64,000 nucleotides of DNA from Omphalotus guepiniiformis. Taxonomy: Eukaryota; Basidiomycota; Agaricomycetes; Agaricales; Omphalotaceae. The stretch is taken from contig JAQOOI010000080.1 in NCBI GenBank assembly GCA_028554645.1, forward strand, positions 124,001-188,000, read 5' to 3'. A program made the position numbers and the translations under genes. The notes beneath the pieces were generated by a model. That model saw only the letters and a list, made by a program, of their open reading frames with translations. It was not told the DNA's origin and did no database searches. Positions 1 through 10,454 of this stretch are shown one piece after another. How positions within the stretch are numbered: position 1 is the first letter of the stretch; each line of letters starts with the position of its first letter.

Positions 1-1233
1 AGAGATTCACCACCAAAGCTTCTCCGGTTTAGCAAGAAAAAGTATGACTGTCATCGTCTGATCAATCGACACGAACAAGCCTCGGACGACAGAGTACTGA
101 AAGAGTTTTTGCAGGAGAGTGTCGGTGCGTTTAATGCCTGTCTTCGACTTTGCAAAAGCCCACGATAGTGCTCCGGTTACGACAATGTCGGAGAAGGCTG
201 ATAGGGCCGAGTCTAAACCCACTTCGAGCTGTGAATAATTAATCGCACAGTCAGTTGAAAATCAAGGTCGAATAAGTGATAGTATTAGAATTCCACCTTC
301 TGCTGCTGTTGCTGTAAGGATCCCAGTGAATTGTCCTGGCACTGGCCTACAACAGTGGCAATCCCAGCGGCTAGTTCAAACTTGATTAGTATGACCTTCA
401 CTGGATGCAATAAGGAATATGTTTTGTTACCTACAGCACCCATCGCACTAAGCACAATTAACGCAGGAACGATCCAGTGGAACGTCCTTACTGAACAATT
501 TATGATGCGATGAGCCAACACAATGGGGAAGAAGGGAGGAATGTACTTGTACTTACGCAAGTGTACCCGATACGCGAAGAATACCTGAACACAGAATACG
601 ACAATGACTGTTATGAGCAGTTCGAATGTCAGCTCTCTGGAGCAAAAAGTCATTAGCCGTCAAAGAATCGACGGTGCAAGGTAAATACAATGTACCTGGA
701 GATTGTCTGGAGCAAGAGTAAATTCCCGAAATTCGCTATCTACGCGAAAAGAATCGGTTACGAACATCAATTGTATGAGATAGAATGAGCTCACGACATA
801 ATGATGGAGGATCTGACTGTCTAGACATGTTGTAACAAAGTCGAGGACACTGGGTTCAAAAATATAAGAATCGAAAACTAACAAAAGTTTGGTGGAAGAC
901 TTACACAACTGTCCCGACCTGTGAATGGAGTGGAATCCGAATATTCACATCGATAATTAGAAGCGTAGGAAGTAGCAAGAGCATCAACTTACAAGGCTCC
1001 TCAATGGCCACTTATCACGATTGGTGTTGATGTAAATCCATGCTTGTACAATGGTGATACCAGAAAGTCTGCCAGTGAGAGGAACATATGAGTGAAATCA
1101 TTCTTCGCGTCTCAAGGACGTACACAGTAGAGATGACGTATCCATAAAACAACCCATCAAGAGTAGACGACAAATCCACACCCAAGGGGAGGCCTGAAAT
1201 TGGGGGCGATCTAGCGTTGGACGGTAAAGACAT
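1..1233 (-). CDS. DUF6534 membrane protein, copy A (3' end outside window)
   Basis: This is the third copy of a tandem DUF6534 family. The ATG at 1231-1233 opens MSLPSNARSPPIS, followed by a hydrophobic first helix (GLFYGYVISTVYV). Further exons can be joined by phase: a segment ending DxWPLRSL, a 14-nt exon at 905-918, VLDFVTTCLDSQILHHYV, the 285-653 region with helices ending FFAYRVHL, and the C-terminal block containing TDTLLQKLFQYSVVRGL. The sequence stops just after LWW at a GT donor, so the last exon (in copy B the MPFHLSLSKVY segment) is beyond base 1. DUF6534 proteins are multi-pass membrane proteins, abundant in Agaricomycetes and of unknown function. I see no disabling lesion in the part present. 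The exon model is hand-built. Confidence 0.72.
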
Positions 1234-2189
1234 TGGATCCTCTTCTCGTGCTTTTTCTCGTACAACTGCGAAAACAGGAAAAGGTAGGCTTTGAGACAGT
1301 AAATAGGAGTAGTGGGAGGAAGGATAATGGTCGAGGTGGCTTAAATGGACATGAACAAGAAGAGAAGTGATGCCTGCAGTGTATCAAGGAAAGTCATGCT
1401 CTGTAGATCAAATGCCAAACAAGCGCTCGAGAGAAACGTACATATGTTGTCTTCTCTTTGAGCAGTGCTCAGATCAAGATGGAATACAGCTCCAACAGAG
1501 GATTTCAATAAGAAGCTTGGTCTTCAGTCTTCTTCACTGGACCCACAAGTTCCACTGCACCAATAGCAGCATCTAGTAGAACACCGCGGCCATGCACGCT
1601 ATACAGTGCTGAATCACCACTTTGAGAAAATTTAGCAAAACAATCATCTACATCAGATTTGTACTAACCATGTTGGAAACCAAGGAAGTAGCGCGTGAGC
1701 TCTGAGGGTCCAGGAATACCGATTGCGATCATCCGTAGGTCCAAGATGGTTGGATGGCAGTGTATGTGTGGGTGGTGTAAGATGACTTATGAGTCACTCA
1801 ATTACGCAAAGAGAACAGAAGCCAGTTGTGATTTTCAGCGGCGAGCATTATGGTGCATGGAGAGGAGAAGGTGAAGGAAGAGAAGAAAAAGTCCAGCGAT
1901 TATGTTCTAGTAGATCAATGCTGACTCATCAGCATATATATGCCTGTGCACCTTACATTTGAACAGAAGTACTACTTATCGTTGCTTCATTGCTTCGTCC
2001 ATCCACATCTTTAATTCATGACATGACAGTCAAACACGAAACCTATAATACATTACATACACGTATATCCCATCCCAAGCAGGGATCTACATCAATACAC
2101 TTCACCCTCAAAAGTACATTCGCTCCGGAATCCAAGCATATTTCTCGCGCGAACAGAAGCAATTTTACACCTCGGGCTCTTCAGTCAGT
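1234..2189. other. Intergenic, upstream of DUF6534 copy A
   Basis: This stretch holds the promoter side of copy A and the 3' flank of copy B. Blocks of it recur upstream of copies B and C, for example the sequence around GCAGTGCTCAGATCAAGATG near 1464 and again near 3995. I see no independent gene. Confidence 0.5.
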
Positions 2190-2265
2190 ATCTCATGCGG
2201 ACACCTTTCTGCGCAAAATCTTCCATCTATAGGCCAATACCTGATCAATACAAATATGACAGCAC

Positions 2266-3866
2266 TCAAAGATTGACAATACATACCTCAATATCACTGT
2301 CTTGGCCCACCTTCGCCTGTGCCCTGGGGAACCTCACAACCTCTTCCTGTCCAGCCCTATACCGTGTCTCCATTGCATCAGAGGAAGGACTTGTGTACAC
2401 AGTATCTGCCCTCGTAGCACGGCTCCGAGTTTTGCTTGCGTTGACATGGCTATCATGGTTTTGGGCACTGTTGATAGAAGTCGACCGACCGAACATATCA
2501 GAGTCGGTGATGATGCCGCCAGAGATGTTCCGCAGGGAATCTCGGGAGTTGAGCATGGCGACCATCGTGATGACATAGACTTTGGAGAGGGAGAGGTGGA
2601 AGGGCATCCTGTGAGTGACGAGATCGGACGCAAATACATGAACGGAATGAGAGAAGAGCAGGGAGATAAGGACGTACCACCAAAGTTTCTCTGGTTTAGT
2701 GAGAAGAAGTATAAGCGTCATTGTCTGGTCCACTGTCACGAACAAGCCTCGGACGACAGAGTACTCAAAGAGCTTTTGCAGGAGAGTGTCGGTGCGTTTG
2801 ATGCCGGTCTTTGACTTTGCAAAAGCCCACGATAGCGCACCGGTTGCGACGGTGTCGGAGAACGCTGTTAGGGCCAAGCCGAAACCCATTTCAAGCTGTG
2901 GAGAATTGGAAGGTGAGTTAGGACCGGAAAAAAGAAAAGATACAGTGAATCACCTTCTGCTTCCTCCCTTGTAAAATATTCGATGAATTGTCCTGGAACT
3001 CGGCTACAGTAGTGGTGATCCCGGCAGCTAGATTAAATGTAATTAATATCCTCTTCGAGATGTGGCTGCTTGATTCTTTACCTGCAGCACCTATTGCACT
3101 CAGAACAATTATTGCAGGAACAATCCAGTGGAATCTTCTGACTGAACAGTCGTGATGAGCCCAACGCAAGGGAGGGAAGAGAAGCTACACTTACGCAAGT
3201 GAACCCGATACGCAAAGAATACCTCAACACAGCAAACGACGAAGATTGTTATTAACAACTCAACCGTCAGCGAGCTGGAAGAGAGTCATCAGTCTAAAGG
3301 TCAATCATATAGATTGAACGAGTGTTACGTGGAGATTGTCTGAAGCACGAGTAGATTCCCGAAGTTCGCTACCTACGCAATTCGCAATTCCGGCTGTGAA
3401 TATCAACCCTATGAGATAAGATGAACTCACAAAGTAACGATGGAGGATCTGGCTATCTAGACACGTTGTAACAAAGTCGAGGGCACTGCAATTAAGGTGA
3501 TATGAGAATCAATAATCGGAGAGTGTTTGGTTGAGAAATTACACGAGTGTCCCAACCTATAAACGGAGTGAAACATTCGCACCAATAGTCAGAACGTCGA
3601 AAATAGCACCAGAAGGAAATCACAAATAACAAGACATCTCAACGGCCACTTGTCACGATTGGTGTTGAGGTAAATCCATGCTTGTACAATGGTGATGCCG
3701 AAGAGTCTGGTGAGGAAAGTATAAGTAAAATAACTTCTCTCATCTCATGTACATACGCAGTAGAAACGACATATCCATAGAACAACCCATCGAAATTAGA
3801 TGACAAGTCCACGCCCAAAGGAAGACTTGAAATTGGAGGCAAACTCGCATTGGATGGTGAAGACAT
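2266..3866 (-). CDS. DUF6534 membrane protein, copy B (apparently intact)
   Basis: This is the only copy that is complete and unbroken by eye. The ATG at 3864-3866 starts MSSPSNASLPPIS. Exons join in phase as 3866..3757, 3706..3631, a 14-nt microexon 3556..3543, ALDFVTTCLDSQILHRYF, VANFGNLLVLQTIS, SLTVELLITIFVVCCVEVFF, RRFHWIVPAIIVLSAIGAA, a short AGITTTVAEFQD segment, then the DUF6534 core (TDTLLQKLFEYSVVRGL...KLWW). A last intron (2677..2609) leads to MPFHLSLSKVYVITMVAMLN and a charged cytoplasmic tail. Several hydrophobic segments predict a multi-pass membrane protein. The tail is read to a stop at 2266. A GTATGT donor at GAG|GTATGT and an acceptor near 2212 could replace the last residues with a short final exon. 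Function is unknown in this family. Confidence 0.75.
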
Positions 3867-4986
3867 TGTACCCTTGTTATTGTCCTTGCAGGGAAAAGGC
3901 AGACTCTGAGACGACAGATAGGCTGAGCAGTGGGAAGGAACACAATTGTCGACGTGGCTTGAATGGGGGGCTCTATGTAGATTGTCTTTGCTTTAAGCAG
4001 TGCTCAGATCAAGATGAAATACAACTCACAACAGAGGGACTGTCTATAGGTTACTTGACAGCGGCAGGTGCCCAGCAAGTTCCCCGCACCAACAGTACGT
4101 AGAACCTGGTGGAACGCCGCACGTCCATCCACTCTATGCAGTCCTGATTATGTCTTGCTAAACAACTAACAGCTTATAGACTCACTCATTGACGTGAATA
4201 TCAGTAACCTCCGAAAGACTGATACATGTTAATGTTTGGTTAGAGGAGTGGCCCAAATGCCTGCGGCACGCTGTCAACAAAGCCGTTCCCGGGATCATCT
4301 ACATCAATAATATGTATGGACTAACCCCCTTGTTTGATTCCAAAGAAGTAACGCGTGAACTCTGAGGAATACCGAACTCGGAAGCCCCATGATCCCACAG
4401 GGTCTCAAGATATGCTGTAAGCCTACGATTCATCACACGGAGAGAGCAGGGACCAGTCGTGACATCAAGCGGCGAGCAAACATGGAGTATAGAGTGGAAG
4501 AAGATGAAGGACAGTAAGAGAGAAGGTAAAAGTGTGAGCCGGCGGAGTTATATCGAAATAGGTATATGCTGACTAATCAGCTTATGATTGCATGATGACG
4601 TGAAGCTAGATAGAGAACTTACTCGGACTTCAAAGTAACGGGCCAGGAAAGTAATAGTATGGGTCGTGCTGAGTGTTGAGCGCTTGAGTGTTTGACTTCG
4701 AACGTTGTTTTCCGGAGATTCTCACAGATTGAGCCTGTAACTTTGTGACTGAAAATTCTTGTGCCACCGGCATCAGCAAAAAGGTGTTGCCTTGAACAGC
4801 TACATACTATCGTTGCTTCGTCCGTTCATGTCTTGAAATCACCATGACATTTATACCTGTGATCAGCACCTATAATACATGCAGGGTATATTGCATCCAA
4901 AGTAGGATCTACTCAACATGCATTACCATCAACTGAGGTACCTTCTCCCATCTTCTTGATATGGCGATCAACAATTTGAGCCACCA
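3867..4986. other. Intergenic between DUF6534 copies B and C
   Basis: Upstream region of copy B and 3' flank of copy C. It carries repeat-unit sequence shared with 1.3-2.2 kb and 6.5-7.7 kb. The segment 4909-4960 resembles the 3' end of the P450 gene at 7640-7690. No independent gene is visible. Confidence 0.5.
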
Positions 4987-6421
4987 TCAATAGTCGTCGA
5001 CCGACCGACCGAACATATCAGAGTCACTGATGACACCGCTGCTGGAAATGTTCTGCAGGGAGTCTCGGGAGTTGAGCATGGCGACCATCGTGATGACATA
5101 GACCTTAGAGAGGGAGAGGTGAAAGGGCATCCTTTAAGGGATGAAATCAGATGTGAATACGTGAACGTCGGAAGGATGGAGGGGCGGGAGCAGGGAGATA
5201 GTGACGTACCACCAAAGTTTCTCTGGTTTAAGGACAATGAGTATGCCCACCATTAACTGGTCGACCGACACGAACAAGCCTCGGACGACAGTGTACTGGA
5301 AGAGTTTTTGCAGGAGAGTGTTGGTGCGTTTGATGCCGTTTCTTGACTTTGCAAAAGCCCATGATAGTGCACCGGTTGCAACGATATCAGAGAATGATGT
5401 TAGGGTGAAGCCGAAACCCATTGGGACCTAGTGAGTCAAACAGTGAGTGACAAAAAATAAAGTTGGATAGAGACAATATTAAGTGGATCACCTTCTGTTG
5501 CTGTAAGGTAGTCAATGAATTGTCCTGGATCTGGCTCACAAAGGTGACAAACCCGGCAGCTAGTTCAGACTTGATTAGGATCTCCTTAGCTGGATGATGC
5601 AAAGAATTTGTTTCGTTACCTGCAGCACCTATCGCACTAAGCACAATTAATGCAGGAACAATCCAGTGGAGTCTTCTGACTAAGTAATCGATGATACAAT
5701 GAGACCAACACTGCATTTGTAGGGAAGGATGGACTTATGCAAGTGTACCCGATACGCGAAGAATACCTCAACACAGAGAACGACGATGATTGTTATGAGG
5801 ATTTCGACCGTCGCCGGTCTGGAGGAAAGAGTCATTATCCTTTCAAAGCTCGATGGTAATGGAATTAATGCACCTGGAAAATGTCTGGAGCAGGAATAGA
5901 TTTCCAAAGTTCGCTACCTGCAAAAAGTAAATTCAATGTCAATTATGAATATAAACAGCATGAGATGATATAAATTCACAAAGTAATGATGGAGGATCTG
6001 GGTGTCTAGACATGTTGTAGCAAAGTCGAGGGTACTGCAATGAGGTTTAATACTATAAGAGTCGGAAAGTAATTCGAGGACTTACACAACTGTCCCAACC
6101 TATGAATGGAGTGAAATATTTGCATTGATTAGAATTGTAAGGACTAGTAGCAAGAAGGAAAAAATGTCAACTTACGAGGCACCTCAATGGCCACGTATCA
6201 CGATTGGTGTTGATGTAAATCCATGCTTGCACAATGGTGATACCAGAAAGTCTGGTGAGAGTTTTGAAATGTGAATAAAAATCACTCCTCGCGTGAGTGT
6301 CAAGGACGTACACAATAGAGATAACATATCCATAGAACACCCCATCGAGACTAGACGACAAATCCACACCCAACGGAAGGCCTGAAATTGGGGGCGAGCT
6401 GGTGTTGGATATTAACGACAT
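4987..6421 (-). CDS. DUF6534 membrane protein, copy C (shortened tail)
   Basis: This is the first-lying copy of the array in transcription order. The ATG at 6419-6421 opens MSLISNTSSPPIS, followed by the same exon series as copy B, including the 14-nt microexon (6099..6086). The core helices (MGFGFTLTSFSDIVATGA..., TNTLLQKLFQYTVVRGL) and the last exon MPFHLSLSKVYVITMVAMLN are present. After SDMFGRS the reading frame differs from copy B. Copy C has three GACC units where copy B has two, and the 4-nt difference gives a stop (VDDY then TGA at 4987-4989). The protein therefore lacks most of the tail predicted for copy B. The membrane domain looks complete, so this may be a functional short-tailed form. 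Function is unknown. Confidence 0.72.
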
Positions 6422-7642
6422 ATATCCTCGTTCTTGATCTTGTTCTCGTACAACTGTGAAAGCAGAAAAAAAGGAGAGGTCTAAGATGGTAGATAGAAGC
6501 AGTGGGAAGGAGCGCCATCGTCGACGTGGCTTAAATGAACATAGCAACGAAGAGAAAGGAAGAAAAGTGATGGCTGCTGCGAATCACGGAGGCAAGGGCT
6601 CTGTATCAGATGAGATTCCAAAGAAGCGCTCATTGAAGAGCTGGGTACTTATCTTGTCTTTCCTCTAAGCGCTCACATCAAGATGGGATACAACTCCAAG
6701 AGAGGAATTGAATAGGCTACTTGGTTTTCAGCGGCAAGTCACGGTGCTCCGTAAATTTTCCAACATCGAAAGTCTGGTGGGCCATCCACGCTCTACATTG
6801 ATGAGTACGATACAGCTTGTTCAACATATCCGTTCCCAGCGGACCCGCGAACATTCGTGATCATCGACATGAGCTTTGTACTTTGGAAGCAAAGAGTAGC
6901 GCGTAAGCTCCAGCAGACATCGTTTGCATCTCTGCGGAGGGTTCCAGTCTGCCGCATATATAAAGGTCTCTGAGGGTATCATGTGGTACCAGTCTACGAA
7001 AACTCTATCCTAGTCGCTCAACGATATGGTGGGATGGCAATGTGATATGATGGTATCATAGTATCATGATGATGATTTGAATCTATGCAAAAGAACATAA
7101 GAGCGCGTTCACCTCATCAACAATGACAACATACTATTGAGAAAGAAAGAAGGAAGTGAGGCCGGGATTGAGAGTAAAGGGCCCGTTGCCAGGAGGTTAT
7201 TGAGCCTGTACATCTAGGACACGGACCAGAACGAAGGTCATATTCGTGTTTGGAAAGTTCGGCGAAAAAGATTCTTGTGCCGGCACAAGCAAATTGGTAT
7301 GGCCTAGAACAGCTATGTGCTTGTTGTTGTAGGCGTCATCGCTTTGGCCATTTCGACGCCTCACACGAAGAGAGCAGGAACCAGTCGTGACATTTAGCGC
7401 CGAGCCAACATGGACTATGAGAGAAGAAGATGAAGGAAAGTAAGAAAGAAGGTGAAGTGCGAGGGCCGCGGGATGATATCGAAAATAGATATATGCTTAT
7501 GGAAGCATGATGACGTGAAGTCAATGAAAAGAGCGCGCCTGTGAACATACTCGTCCGTTTACTTCACCATGACATTCAATCCTAAGATCCACACCTAAAA
7601 TACATGCACGTATATCCCATCCCATCCCAAGCATGATCAGAT
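6422..7642. other. Intergenic between DUF6534 copy C and the P450
   Basis: Contains the upstream region of copy C and repeat-unit sequence shared with the other two intervals, including a block near 7400-7560 similar to 4480-4620. No coding signal beyond short shadow ORFs. Confidence 0.5.
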
Positions 7643-10023
7643 CTACTCAACACGCCTCACCATCAAAGGTACCTTCGGCCCATCTTGCCCTTCTACCTTC
7701 GGTCTTGGCAAAATCGACCGATGCCTCACAATCTTCGGTATCTTCCCCTCAGGAAACTCGAACGTGTAGTTACGAATGAGAACCGAAAGTGCAGCCTAAA
7801 AACCAAGAATATCTTATGAGCAAAGGCAACACGAAAGAGCTCTTTCCTCGAATCTCACCTTAAACTCCGCAATCGCAAATCCCTTCCCTAAACACGTCCT
7901 CGGTCCATCTACAAACGTAAGTAAATGTTTATGTCCTTGAATATCCTGTGCCGCAGCTGGGATCCCAGTCCCAGTCCCGGTATCAGATGAAATCAACCAT
8001 CTCTCAGGATTAAACTCCTTCGCGTCGGGTCCCCAGAAGGCTTCGGAGCGATTTATACATCGGATGGGCACAGTTATGGTTGTTCCTTTCGTTATGAATA
8101 CACTAGTGGGTTTACCGGGCAAATACTCGATCGGGGATGAGAGAGGGAGCATGTCGGTATCGACTGCCTGTGAATTGAGGAGGAGGCGAAGAGGCGAAGT
8201 GAGTCCGAGTCGGAAGAACGAAGGTTTATTGAGGCTTAGAGATACTCACGGTACGGCTTATCTCGAATAAAGGCGGATGAAGTCTTAAAGTTTCAGTAAC
8301 GACAGCATCCAAGTACGGGAGTTCGGGACCTATGAGTCGATCCCAATTCGGATCAGTATTCGGACCAAGTTTAGATAGGAGTTCTTTGCGCAGGAGAGCT
8401 TGCTTCGAGGGTTGTTTGCTTAGTTCGATTAGAGCCCACTGTTTATTGGTGGAAGGAGGTGGGATGAGAAATTGTAAAATAGTGGAGGAGGGAGACAGGA
8501 ACATACCGTCAGACTGATTGTGTAGGTAAGGAGAGAAGTGGGTCAGAAATTTGTAAGCACTTGAGAGCGACATGAGGAGAGAAACGCCTGAGGAACACAT
8601 ACTTGAGGTCGTCTCATATCCTGAGATGATGACATTGATCAGATCTAAGATATGGCGGCAATGATTGCACGCTTACCAGCCAGGAGCAGCACTTGCTATT
8701 TTCACAATAATGAGTTGAATGGGGTGATGAAAGAGAGTAACCACTGAAGGCTTACCATCTAATCAAAAGGTGAGCTTTCTTGACATCTGGTTAGAGGAAG
8801 AGGATGCACTCGTACCTGCGCAAGAACCTCCTCTCGAGACAATCGTATGTGAGCATCAGCATCCGGGCTTTCCGCTTTAACTGTAAGCGAAATCGACCTC
8901 AAATCAGCCACACCACGAAAACGAACCAATCATAGTTCAGACATACTCAATAGTCCAATGATCGACTTGTCCGCTTTACCACCCATAATCCCCGCCTCCC
9001 GTTCCTTCCTCGTCCTCTCCAGAAGCTCATCAGCAATCTCCTCCATAGTTGTGCGCAAACGCTTGATTAGCTTTCCGCGTTCCGATGGGAACAATTTCAT
9101 GATGATGGGGAAACGAGTGCCGAGGAGGATGACCAGGGCACCGGATAAGGAGGCATTGGGGCCCCCGAAAGACTCGAAGAGGGTGGCTACGATTGAGGGA
9201 CGTCCAGAGAGGGTGCCAAAGTCGTGTGAGAATCCGGCGATGCCGATGCTGTCGAGGCTGGGTAACGTAGAGAAAACATGAGATAGAGGTGGGGAAAGTG
9301 TTATAATGAAACCTACGAGACACGATTCATCCTATATGCAGACAAGGTCGGATTGAATGAGTAAAGGTCTTGCGCATACATTCAACACCTTACCAAGACT
9401 GTACATCGATGATAGTTCCGCTAGGATTCGATTCCAACATTGAGTCCCAGGCGGTTTTGAGCTAGAGAATTATCAGATATGCGAATAGCAGAATTAAATC
9501 GAGAGTAGTTGCCTTGTATGATGAGTCGAAGAAGACTGAAGTCAGCCTCCGTATCGCAGCGTTACTGAAAGCCGGACTGAGTGCTTTCCTTTGCCTGCGA
9601 TGATCATCGCCCTCCGCCCACAGAATTCCTCTCCCGAACTGCGATTCCAATTACTACAATTTAAGACGGAAAGATTCAAATGGCGATACTCACCATACGT
9701 TCTATCATCATCCTCGCAAGAGGAGTCTGCTCATAAAGAATAGTTTCCCTCACAAAGAAATGGCTAATGGCTAGAGGGTCGCAAAGGACCACTCGAGTTG
9801 AACCGAGAACAGCGGGTGCTTCAAATACTGATCCGTACTCAGCAGCCCACTGTTCGTACACGTAGCCAGGATCATCCGAGGTGCTGAGATGCCTGCTGAC
9901 ACCGAAGATGAGACTTTTCCTTGCAGGTCCCTTTAGTGGCGTGGAACGGAGCATTCGGTGTATCCTGGGGTAGACCTTAGAAAAGAGCCAGAGACTAGCG
10001 AAGACGGCGATGAGAAGTAGCAT
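7643..10023 (-). CDS. Cytochrome P450 monooxygenase
   Basis: A multi-exon heme-thiolate monooxygenase of the fungal microsomal type. The chosen start is the ATG at 10021-10023, giving an N-terminal anchor (MLLLIAVFASLWLF) followed by a proline/basic hinge. An upstream in-frame ATG at 10113 would add 30 residues before this anchor. Landmarks appear in order: GRGILWAEGDDHRRQRK (C-helix WxxxR type), I-helix LLLAGYETTS rebuilt across an intron near 8640-8690, the ExxR motif in VVTETLRLHPP, the PERW segment (FNPERWL), and the heme loop FVDGPRTCLGKGFA with the Cys ligand. The stop is at 7643-7645 after MVRRVE. All introns I tested keep phase (for example W|MNRVS|SLDSIGIAGF), so the gene looks intact. 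It is divergent to the SH3 scaffold gene. I cannot name the CYP family or the substrate. Confidence 0.9.
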
Positions 10024-10454
10024 ATCTGGAGAGCCCAAAGTGTACACAGAGATTATTCTGCAGCTTGTTGAATGTATAAGAGAGAGAAAGACAGGAGATA
10101 TTTGCACATGCACTCATCTTCCCAATGTCGCCTGTGACAACCTTGAGAAATCGATGCTTTGCAAGTTGTTTCGCAGGGCCGGTGGACGTAAGCCCACTAT
10201 GTCAACGGCTTGATCATGTGACTGGTATGTAGAGACCATACTTGTTTTTTCTGAAGGTGTTTGCAAAATATTCGCTAAGTTACCAGGTTGGTCGGCAACA
10301 TTACTACTTACTTCCGCCTTCCGCAGAAGTTGGGCAACAAATTCTCCACATTCTTTCCTTCTTTTTTTCCATTTGAGCTCCTGGAAGACTCAGTATCTAA
10401 AGACTTGCCTCTCATTTCTTCCAAATTCCATGCTAAACTACTGCATATTATAAT
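10024..10454. promoter_or_regulatory. Divergent intergenic region (P450 / SH3 scaffold)
   Basis: About 430 nt separate the start codons of two genes transcribed away from each other, so both core promoters must lie here. Pyrimidine-rich stretches (10330-10375) precede the plus-strand start. No specific regulator site is claimed. Confidence 0.5.

Larger units (their letters stand above)
1..7690. repeat. Tandem array of three units of about 2.6 kb carrying DUF6534 genes
   Basis: Start codons of the three copies lie at 1233, 3866 and 6421, a spacing of 2633 and 2555 nt. Homology covers coding exons, introns, the upstream region and the intergenic tail (compare 2040-2110, 4850-4945 and 7570-7690). 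All three units point the same way, as expected for unequal crossing-over. Divergence in introns and at synonymous sites is obvious, so the duplications are not recent. Confidence 0.8.

Noticed and set aside
2302..2814. Plus-strand 170-codon ORF over DUF6534 copy B
   Set aside because: Antisense shadow of the last exons of copy B, crossing its intron.
10010..10213. Plus-strand ORF overlapping the P450 start
   Set aside because: Antisense to the P450 N-terminus, no motif, and ends within the divergent promoter.
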